Shown: positions 6,786-13,485 of the stretch, piece after piece
How the letters are laid out: each line of letters starts with the position of its first letter
Position numbering within the stretch: position 1 is the first letter of the stretch
Source: Peptococcaceae bacterium
Lineage (GTDB): Bacteria > Bacillota > Desulfitobacteriia > Desulfitobacteriales > Syntrophobotulaceae
Assembly (NCBI GenBank): GCA_012521215.1
Contig: JAAYMU010000153.1
Coordinates: 1-43,747 of the forward strand
DNA length: 43,747 bases
Direction: 5' to 3'
Made by a program: the position numbers and the translations under genes
Notes under the pieces: model-generated
Database searches by the model: none
Seen by the model: only the letters and a program-made list of their open reading frames with translations
What the model was told of the DNA's origin: nothing

Positions 6786-9152
6786 TTATTCTCTGGATTT
6801 AAGAACATCCACCAGACTCAGCTTACGGAGTTTCCTGGCGGCCATGCGCTGGGCTACAAAAATCGAAAAGACGGAGATAAGAAAGGCCAGCATTAAGGCT
6901 TCGGAACTCAAAGTCGGTGTAAAGCCGAACATATCGTTGCCCATGGAGTCGGCCAGACTGACCATAAAAGCTTTGGTCAGAGGGATTCCCGCCAGCATGG
7001 CAAAAATGCTGATAAACCATTGTTCAAAAGTAATAACTTCCAAAACTTCCTGGGGAGTCATCCCCAGAACCATCATCGAGGCTAACTCTCTGCTGCGTTC
7101 AGACAGGGTGATGACTGAAGTATTGTAAATAATGGCAAAGCCGATAACTATACCGAAAATAAACAGGATGTAAATCATGCCCATGTAAGAAGCCATTAGA
7201 TCTTTCAGATCCTGTAGTTGGCTCAAACGGTTTTCGATGCTGTTGATCATTTTGCTGTCTTTATATTTTTCCTCCAGTAGAGGAATATATTTTTCATCCA
7301 TACTGAGCATTAGAGAAGTAGCCAATTCTCCCTGTCCCAGAAATTGCTGTAGAGCGTTGATTTCCATGTAAGCGTTCATTCCCACATTCTGCGGGATAAG
7401 GCCGGCTACCGGCAGGAGCTTTTTTTCTTCCGGGTCTTTGAATAAGGGGCTTTCCACAGTCAGCAAGGTTCCCGGTTTGGCTTGAAGTTGATCGGCCAGG
7501 CGTTGGGAGATAAGTATTCCATCAATGGCAATAGCTATCTCCTGTCCCTTGTGGTCTTGAAGATGGTATAGGGAGCTGTCCGCCTGGATACCTATAATAA
7601 CCGCATTTTTTTCCCGCCAGGAATGATGAAGAGTAACAGGAATTTCAGCCATACTTTCCACAGTTTTGACTCCCGGAAAACGGCTTAATTCATTCTCAGC
7701 TTTTTGCTGTTTAAGCGGAACAGATAGGGGGAGTTTAACGTCATATATTTCCGTTTTTTCAAACTGGGTAAAGAGCATTTGATTGGCTACTATTTTAAAA
7801 GACCAAGGCAAGGCCAGAAGGCTGAAGGTAAACATAATGCCTACAAATAGAAAGGCTGTCCGTATTTTATGCCGCATCATGTTGCGCAAGGCCATTTTGC
7901 CTTGTACCGTGAGCATTTGCCAGAAAAAAAAGGCTTTTTCCAGCAAGATGTTTTTGCCCCCGGCTGGAGCGGCCGGGCGCATAGCTTCGGCCGGTTCAAG
8001 GGTCAGAAGCTTTTTACTTCCTTGGTAGCCGGCCAGTAAGGAAAAACCAACTCCCAGGGTTAGGCTAAGAAAAAAGTAAGTGGGTTGGAAAGTGGGCTGC
8101 ATACCGGGCATATTAAAGAAATCTCTATATATAGCCAACAAAGGACCCGTCAGGGCCAAGCCGCTCAGACTTCCCAAAATTCCGCCGCCTAGACCTGTTA
8201 AAAGAGCGTAGGAGAGGTAATGAAACAAAATTTCCCTGTCAGTATAGCCGAAGGCCTTTAGAGTTCCGAGCTGAGTGCGTTGCTGTTCAAGCATACGTTT
8301 TAACATTATATACAAAATCATGGCGGCCACTGAAAGAAAGATAACAGGGAAAGCTTTGGCCATAGCTTGCAGGCCGCTTAATTCCTGGGCCAGCAAAACG
8401 TGGCTGGTTTGGTCTTGACGAGAATATATACTCTTTAGACCGTAAGTTTTGAGCTCTGATTCCAACTGAGGTTTGATATCTTCAAAGCTGACTCCGGGCT
8501 TTAAAGTAAATACCAGGTTGTTAACGTTCGACTTTTCCTGGAACATATTTTTCATTACATTGAAAGGTATATACCCAATACCGAAAGTTTCGGGGTCAGG
8601 AAAAAGATCGCTGGTGGTACGTAAGGCGTAAATAAATTCAGGGCTTTGCCCGTTGCCGGCAATCGTCAAGGTCTCAAATTGGCCCTCAACGATAATGTTA
8701 AGCTCTTGATTAATGGCTAAACCATGAGTATCGAAAAATTTATTGTCTAACCATAGATTCAGGGAGTTATCCGACAAGGAGTGACCTTCCAGCAACAGAA
8801 GGTCGTTTATTATTTCAGACTGAGTTGTGTCCAGAGAAACCAGACGCAGATAAATGTTATCTTTGTTGTCCGGCATTACAACACGCACATCTTTGACCAG
8901 CCGTCCTTGGATTTGATCTATTCCTTCTATTGCACTTAACCTGGAAACTTCAGAGTAAGGCATTCCCCGGAGGTCGGTAAAACCATGGGCGAAATTCTGG
9001 TTTTGATAGAAAGTATCCCTGGATAGGAGCAGATTGTCCATTACCATGGACATAGAGGTATAAACCATTAAGCCAATGGCGATAACAATTAAACAAGCGC
9101 TGTAAGCTCCTTTTTGTTCCCAGAGGTCGCGACGCATTTTTCTAAATAACAT
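6786..9152 (-). CDS. ABC transporter permease with two FtsX/MacB-type modules
   Basis: 788 residues. The N-terminus has a transmembrane helix (about 18-36), then an extracytoplasmic MacB_PCD-like domain (about 40-260) and an FtsX core (about 262-390, with LEQQRTQLGTLKAFGYTDRE). A second set follows: a helix near 435-455, another extracytoplasmic region, and a C-terminal FtsX core (about 660-788, with LSERSRELASMMVLGMTPQE). The duplicated layout is that of large mechanotransmission exporters (LolCE/MacB type VII superfamily) rather than a classic pump with a channel. The first codon directly abuts the stop codon of the ATPase gene. It pairs with that ATPase and the downstream membrane fusion protein. 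Confidence 0.9.
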   Translation of the reverse strand: MLFRKMRRDLWEQKGAYSACLIVIAIGLMVYTSMSMVMDNLLLSRDTFYQNQNFAHGFTDLRGMPYSEVSRLSAIEGIDQIQGRLVKDVRVVMPDNKDNIYLRLVSLDTTQSEIINDLLLLEGHSLSDNSLNLWLDNKFFDTHGLAINQELNIIVEGQFETLTIAGNGQSPEFIYALRTTSDLFPDPETFGIGYIPFNVMKNMFQEKSNVNNLVFTLKPGVSFEDIKPQLESELKTYGLKSIYSRQDQTSHVLLAQELSGLQAMAKAFPVIFLSVAAMILYIMLKRMLEQQRTQLGTLKAFGYTDREILFHYLSYALLTGLGGGILGSLSGLALTGPLLAIYRDFFNMPGMQPTFQPTYFFLSLTLGVGFSLLAGYQGSKKLLTLEPAEAMRPAAPAGGKNILLEKAFFFWQMLTVQGKMALRNMMRHKIRTAFLFVGIMFTFSLLALPWSFKIVANQMLFTQFEKTEIYDVKLPLSVPLKQQKAENELSRFPGVKTVESMAEIPVTLHHSWREKNAVIIGIQADSSLYHLQDHKGQEIAIAIDGILISQRLADQLQAKPGTLLTVESPLFKDPEEKKLLPVAGLIPQNVGMNAYMEINALQQFLGQGELATSLMLSMDEKYIPLLEEKYKDSKMINSIENRLSQLQDLKDLMASYMGMIYILFIFGIVIGFAIIYNTSVITLSERSRELASMMVLGMTPQEVLEVITFEQWFISIFAMLAGIPLTKAFMVSLADSMGNDMFGFTPTLSSEALMLAFLISVFSIFVAQRMAARKLRKLSLVDVLKSRE

Positions 9153-9857
9153 TTACCAGCTCACCTTTTCAGGCGGTAAGGGGTTATGATTCATCTCGAT
9201 CTTAGAGATTCCGCCGTCTTTAATATGAAAGACCCGGTCGGCAATCACTGCTACTCCGGCATTATGGGTAATAATAATCACTGTTTTACCATAATTTTCA
9301 TGAAAGTCTTTGAGGATTTTAAGTACTTGAACACTGGTCTGGGAATCAAGAGCCCCGGTAGGCTCATCGCAGAGCAAAAGGTCGGGATTTTTAACAATAG
9401 CTCTAGCCAGAGCCACTCGCTGCTGTTCCCCGCCGCTAAGCTGGGAGGGGAAATGAATGGCTCTTTCAGCCAAACCTACTTGAGCCAGAATGGTAAGAGG
9501 GTCAAAAGGATTTTTGGCAATTTCGGCAGCTAGGTTGACGTTTTCCAGGGCATTCAAATTGGGAATGAGGTTATAAAATTGAAATACAAAGCCCACAGCG
9601 TCACGGCGGTAATAAGTGAGCTGTTTAGGATCAGCTTTGTGAAGGGCCAGGTCTTTGTAGTAAAGTTCACCGGAGCTGGCTTGATCCATCCCGCCCACCA
9701 TGTTTAAAAGTGTACTTTTGCCGGAGCCGCTGGGGCCTAAAATAACAATAAACTCGTTATCATAAATCTCAAAGCTTACTTCTTTTAAAGCTTGCACTTC
9801 TACTTCGCCCATTTGATAAGTTTTGGAAAGGTTAATTGCTCTGATTAAGGGGATCAT
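9153..9857 (-). CDS. ABC transporter ATPase, LolD/MacB type
   Basis: 234 residues, a stand-alone nucleotide-binding domain. Walker [10 protein letters not shown] (about residues 41-49), Q loop in [11 protein letters not shown], signature [15 protein letters not shown] and Walker [13 protein letters not shown] are all intact, followed by the switch His in IIITHN. The DEPTGALD form is typical of the LolD/FtsE/MacB group that powers FtsX-fold permeases. The first four bases of this gene overlap the end of the TetR gene (ATGA at 9854-9857), so translation is likely coupled. It drives the permease encoded immediately after it. Confidence 0.95.
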   Translation of the reverse strand: MIPLIRAINLSKTYQMGEVEVQALKEVSFEIYDNEFIVILGPSGSGKSTLLNMVGGMDQASSGELYYKDLALHKADPKQLTYYRRDAVGFVFQFYNLIPNLNALENVNLAAEIAKNPFDPLTILAQVGLAERAIHFPSQLSGGEQQRVALARAIVKNPDLLLCDEPTGALDSQTSVQVLKILKDFHENYGKTVIIITHNAGVAVIADRVFHIKDGGISKIEMNHNPLPPEKVSW

Positions 9858-10489
9858 TTTTTATCCCCTTTCACCTTAACTTTTCCCAGAAAGAAGAGTT
9901 TGATCTGGCGAAGGATATTTTCTTGGACGGTAGTAAAGGAAATAGTGTCATCCAGGATATAAAAAAGGGATTGGGTCATGATAATACTGTACAGACAAAA
10001 AGCAGCATCTTTGGTACCAAAGTCATAAACCAAAGCTCCTTTTTCTTGGTAAGCCTGAAGGACATCGGCTAAAAAATCGATATATAGATAGTCGTTATAG
10101 GTGTAAATTTTGGCCAATTCCTGATTTTGGGCCAAACTGTCCATAGCTATTCCGAAAATTTCTCGCAGGACGGTTTTTGAACTTTGTTTTAATGGTTCCA
10201 AATAAATTTCTGTAATATGAGCAATAGTGGAAGCAGGATCGTCGCCGTATTGATGAATGATCTCGGTTAATTTGTCTTTTGGGTTTCCCAGCTGTTGAAA
10301 ATAGCTTTCCAAAAACAAAATAGCTTTGGAAGGGAAATAATTGTACAGGGTGCCGACTCCGATGTTGGCTTTAGCAGCAATATCGGCAATTGTAGTATCA
10401 GCGAACCCATCCGTTAAGAAGCATTCTTGGGCTGCTTGTAGGATCTTTTGGCGCAGGATTTCTTTTTTTCTTTCTCTGACCCCGGCCAT
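9854..10489 (-). CDS. TetR-family repressor of the export operon
   Basis: 211 residues. The N-terminal helix-turn-helix is clear: a first helix with ILQAAQECFLTDGF, then TTIADIAAKANIGVGTLYNY and FPSKAILF. The rest is a divergent ligand-binding domain. GGAGTG precedes the ATG. It is first in a minus-strand operon with the ATPase, permease and adaptor. A strong promoter lies at 10653-10681 and two palindromes at 10608-10644 cover the predicted transcription start, so this protein most likely represses its own operon and releases it on binding a compound that the exporter removes. Confidence 0.9.
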   Translation of the reverse strand: MAGVRERKKEILRQKILQAAQECFLTDGFADTTIADIAAKANIGVGTLYNYFPSKAILFLESYFQQLGNPKDKLTEIIHQYGDDPASTIAHITEIYLEPLKQSSKTVLREIFGIAMDSLAQNQELAKIYTYNDYLYIDFLADVLQAYQEKGALVYDFGTKDAAFCLYSIIMTQSLFYILDDTISFTTVQENILRQIKLFFLGKVKVKGDKK

Positions 10490-10607
10490 TTTATCACTCC
10501 GTTCAGCTAATTTGTAAACAATAAATCTGAAATTAATAATAGATCTTAAAGCGTAAGAGACCTGAACCTATTGCTATATTTATTATCATATTTGTAATAT
10601 AGAATAT

Positions 10608-10644
10608 ATTCATTTATGAGTTTATTCATAAATGAATGCATTCA
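10608..10644. promoter_or_regulatory. Probable TetR operator (two overlapping palindromes)
   Basis: ATTCATTTATGA at 10608-10619 is perfectly inverted at 10626-10637 (6-base centre), and an overlapping perfect palindrome TGAATGCATTCA lies at 10633-10644. They begin about 9 bases downstream of the -10 box of the operon promoter and cover the predicted +1 region, the expected position for a self-acting TetR repressor. Confidence 0.75.
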
Positions 10645-10652
10645 CTATTTTG

Positions 10653-10681
10653 ATTATAGTTTTACTTTATTTTAGTTGCAA
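10653..10681 (-). promoter_or_regulatory. Sigma-A promoter of the tetR-ABC operon
   Basis: Read on the minus strand, TTGCAA (10681-10676) and TATAAT (10658-10653) are separated by 17 bases. Transcription would start near 10646, inside the palindromes, leaving a leader of about 155 bases before the tetR start codon. Confidence 0.8.
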
Positions 10682-10772
10682 GCTAAATTTATAAATTTAT
10701 AAGACATTTGGCATTTATTGTGAATTTTGGATTTCGGCAGATAGTTATTTAAAATTTATGGTTTGTTAAGTA

Positions 10773-10911
10773 TTGGCATTGAAAAATGTCATCTTTTATA
10801 GGATAATTTTAAAGGAGATTTCACTTCACTAAAGAGCAAATCTACCGGTAAAGACTATTGAAAGGCTCCACAAGCTTTGTGAGAATAACACAACTTGGGG
10901 GCCTTTTAATT
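10773..10911 (+). ncRNA. Candidate small RNA or orphan transcript ending in a long hairpin
   Basis: In the gap between tetR and the EMO-type gene, 10861-10906 folds into a long interrupted hairpin (AAAGGC paired with GCCTTT at the base, then CC/GG, CAAG/CTTG and TTGTG/CACAA, 7-base loop) followed by TTTTAATT. A possible promoter, TTGGCA at 10773-10778 and TATAGG at 10797-10802 with an 18-base spacer, lies upstream, giving a transcript of about 100 bases. No plausible reading frame is present. The terminator is well supported; the small RNA is tentative. Confidence 0.35.
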
Positions 10912-11078
10912 GCCTAAAAAATTGTGCGGAAAACAATACACTTGTCTGGATAAGCTGACAGTTATTTAGAGCAAACAAAAGATTTTAGGGTCTCTGAACA
11001 GTGAAAAAAAGCGCAAATGTCTCAAACTTTGTCGAATATTGTTTAGAAAAATAATGAAATAATAAAAATATCTTGATG

Positions 11079-11094
11079 TGGCATGGATTTTGCT
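11079..11094 (+). promoter_or_regulatory. Sigma-54 (-24/-12) promoter of the EMO-type gene
   Basis: TGGCATGGATTTTGCT matches the consensus TGGCAY-N5-TTGCW. The invariant GG (11080-11081) and GC (11092-11093) are 12 bases apart, as required. Transcription would start near 11105, about 43 bases before the start codon. A TGTC-N10-GACA inverted repeat at 10943-10960, about 120-135 bases upstream, is a weak candidate for an enhancer-binding protein site. No sigma-54 activator gene is in the window. Confidence 0.7.
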
Positions 11095-11147
11095 ACTATA
11101 TATGGTGAGAGCTTGACTTGTTTGTTGCAAAATAGGAGGTGAAGAGA

Positions 11148-13145
11148 ATGCCCACTCGAGAAATATATTGGAACATTGATATGCCGAACTGGCTCTATTT
11201 GTTCTTCGCTGTTGCACTTATAACATGTTTGTATGGTTTTTATAGGAGATTTAAGCTCTGGAGATTAGGGCAAAAAGAGAACCGTTTAAAATATTTGTGG
11301 CAGGGTATAAAAGGTTTGTGGCAGGCTATAAAAGATATTCTTGCTTATGGGTTTGCCCATAAGCGCATTTTGAGAGACCCTTATCCGGGGCTTGTTCATT
11401 TTTTTATTTTTTGGGGATTTGTATTTTTGGTGTTTGCAACCACGGTTGTATTTCTCCAAGCTGATTTTGGGCTCCAGATTTTCCAAGGAAATCTGTATCT
11501 GTTCATTAAAGTTACCGCCAATCTTTTCGGCCTAACCGCCTTAATTGCTGTTTTGTTCGCCATGTATCGGCGTTATGTTATTAAACCCGCGCACTTGGAG
11601 AGCAAGCCGGAGGATGGTATTATTCTCGTTATTCTTCTGATCATTTTGGTGACAGGCTTTATTATTGAAGGGGTAAGAATGGCCGCGGTTCCGGATCCTT
11701 GGGAGGCGTATGGTTTTGTTGGGGCCTGGTTGGCCGTTCCGCTGCGTTTGTTGTCCTTAGATACTTTGCTTTTGATTCACAAAGTGCTTTGGTGGTTCCA
11801 TATGGCTATATCCATGGCTCTTATTGCCTACTTGCCCTATTCCAAGCTTATTCATATTCCGTTAACTCTTATCAATATACTGCTGCGTAGGCGGGGACCA
11901 ATCGGTGTTTCGGCGCCTATTGATTTTGAGGATGAAAGCCTTGAAACTTATGGTAAAAACCAGTTAAGTGAGTTAACCTGGAAAGAACTGTTCGATACTG
12001 ATGCTTGCATGAAATGCGGCCGTTGTGAGAAACATTGCCCGGCTCATTCCAGTGGTAAAAGTTTAAACCCTAAACAGATCATTCAAAATGTCCGTTCCCT
12101 AATGGAAGAGGCGGGTACATTAACGGAAGTAAAATCACCGGAAGCAGATCATGAACTGATCGGCAGGGTGGCAACTGAGCAGGATATTTGGTCTTGCACC
12201 ACCTGTCGCTCTTGTGAACAGCAGTGCCCAGCGTTTATTGAACATGTCGATAAGCTAGTAGAAATGCGCCGCTACTTGACTCTCATGGAAACCAGTTTCC
12301 CGCCGGAAACGAAACAACTTTTTAAAAATTTGGAGACAAACGCCAATCCATGGGGAATTACCTGGAACACGCGTCATGATTTTCTTAGAAGTTGCGGGGT
12401 AAAAACAGTTGAGGAAAACCCCGATGCTGAATATCTGTATTTCCCGGGCTGTTATGGTTGTTACGATGCCCGTAACCAAAAAGTAACTTCTGCTGTGGTC
12501 AAGTTACTGCAAGCCGCCGGCATTAATTTTGCCACCTTGGGAGATAATGAGAAATGTTGCGGTGATCCGGCTCGCCGATTAGGCCACGAATATTTATTCG
12601 CTATCCAGGCACAAGAAAACATTGAATTAATGAAAAAACACGGAGTTAAGAAGATTATCACCCAGTGTCCGCATTGTTTCCATACTTTGAAAAATGAGTA
12701 TCCTGACTATGGTGGCAACTTTGAAGTGATTCATCATGTCGAACTGCTGGCATCTTTAGTCAAATCCGGTAAGTTGCAGCTTAAAACTAAATTTGATCAG
12801 ACCATCACTTATCATGACTCTTGTTACTTGGGAAGATATCATCAGATCTATAATGAACCACGCGACTTGCTTAAAACAACAGGGTTTAAGCTTAAAGAAA
12901 TGAAACATCATCACAAAAAGAGCTTATGTTGTGGAGCCGGCGGTGGCAGGATGTGGATGGAGGAAAATGAAGGAGAACGCATCAACGTTATGCGTACCGA
13001 TGAGGCTTTGGCTGTAAATCCTGATTATATAGCAACAGCCTGTCCTTATTGCTTGTCCATGTTTGACGACGGCTTAGCAACCCGGAAAGCCCGCGACAGG
13101 GTAGAATCTTTAGACCTTGCGGAAATTCTGGAAAAGGCTCTATAA
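11148..13145 (+). CDS. Membrane FeS/cytochrome b oxidoreductase, EMO type (EtfAB:menaquinone oxidoreductase-like, DUF224/HdrD-like)
   Basis: 665 residues. The N-terminal third has about five to six transmembrane helices of the NarI-like cytochrome b kind (for example HFFIFWGFVFLVFATTVVF). Two [4Fe-4S] motifs follow, CMKCGRCEKHC (C287, 290, 293, 297) and CTTCRSCEQQC (C350, 353, 356, 360). Two CCG domains complete the protein (YFPGCYGCYD with CCGDPARR; HDSCYLGRYH with CCGAGGGRMW). This is the layout of the EMO proteins that pass electrons between electron-transfer flavoprotein and menaquinone in syntrophic and other fatty-acid-oxidising anaerobes. The start is ATG 11148, five bases after AGGAGGTGA; a GTG at 11139 lies inside that site. 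No etfAB or acyl-CoA dehydrogenase gene is adjacent, so the partner is inferred. Confidence 0.88.
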   Translation: MPTREIYWNIDMPNWLYLFFAVALITCLYGFYRRFKLWRLGQKENRLKYLWQGIKGLWQAIKDILAYGFAHKRILRDPYPGLVHFFIFWGFVFLVFATTVVFLQADFGLQIFQGNLYLFIKVTANLFGLTALIAVLFAMYRRYVIKPAHLESKPEDGIILVILLIILVTGFIIEGVRMAAVPDPWEAYGFVGAWLAVPLRLLSLDTLLLIHKVLWWFHMAISMALIAYLPYSKLIHIPLTLINILLRRRGPIGVSAPIDFEDESLETYGKNQLSELTWKELFDTDACMKCGRCEKHCPAHSSGKSLNPKQIIQNVRSLMEEAGTLTEVKSPEADHELIGRVATEQDIWSCTTCRSCEQQCPAFIEHVDKLVEMRRYLTLMETSFPPETKQLFKNLETNANPWGITWNTRHDFLRSCGVKTVEENPDAEYLYFPGCYGCYDARNQKVTSAVVKLLQAAGINFATLGDNEKCCGDPARRLGHEYLFAIQAQENIELMKKHGVKKIITQCPHCFHTLKNEYPDYGGNFEVIHHVELLASLVKSGKLQLKTKFDQTITYHDSCYLGRYHQIYNEPRDLLKTTGFKLKEMKHHHKKSLCCGAGGGRMWMEENEGERINVMRTDEALAVNPDYIATACPYCLSMFDDGLATRKARDRVESLDLAEILEKAL

Positions 13146-13185
13146 TAAAATGTTCAATAAAAAAGCCTGCTAAAGATACAAATAA

Positions 13186-13208
13186 AATAATCAATAGAAT
13201 AATCAATA
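13186..13208. repeat. Short tandem duplication
   Basis: AATAATCAATA occurs at 13186-13196 and 13198-13208 (period 12), in the AT-rich stretch after the EMO-type gene. It looks like slippage and has no evident role. Confidence 0.5.
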
Positions 13209-13218
13209 AAACAATTAG

Positions 13219-13289
13219 AAGACGGCGGAACCGTCTACGTTTTGCTGAAAGAAAAGGCTTCCAGGAAATTAACTCCGGAGGCCTTTTTC
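13219..13289 (+). terminator. Double hairpin with intrinsic terminator after the EMO-type gene
   Basis: A small hairpin AGACGG/CCGTCT (13219-13236) is followed by a larger one in which AAAAGGCTTCC (13252-13262) pairs with GGAGGCCTTTTT (13277-13288) and runs into a T stretch. This ends the EMO-type transcript. The rest of the 340-base gap (to 13485) holds only the polA promoter region, with TATAAT at 13402-13407 and no convincing -35 box. Confidence 0.8.
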
Positions 13290-13485
13290 TTTACGGTTCA
13301 AAAGATTTTTTTGTTTGAGGTTTGAATTCTTATACTATTTCCCAAAGACAGTAATGAAAGATCTTGAGGCTAAGGTTGTTATTGATTCTATAAAAGGTTA
13401 TTATAATAAAAAGAATTACTAAGGATAATTGGAAATTTTGTGAAAATCATAGTTCTAAAGTTAATTTAAGGGAAGGAGCTATTTC

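Noticed and set aside
11139-11147. GTG start for the EMO-type gene at 11139
   Set aside because: This GTG lies inside the AGGAGGTGA ribosome binding site; ATG 11148 has correct spacing to it.
10966-11217. 83-residue minus-strand reading frame between tetR and the EMO-type gene
   Set aside because: It has no ribosome binding site or family resemblance, overlaps the sigma-54 promoter and the start of the real gene, and has unlikely composition.
13382-13407. Complete sigma-A promoter for polA (TTGATT with TATAAT)
   Set aside because: The spacer is only 14 bases, so just the -10 box is mentioned.
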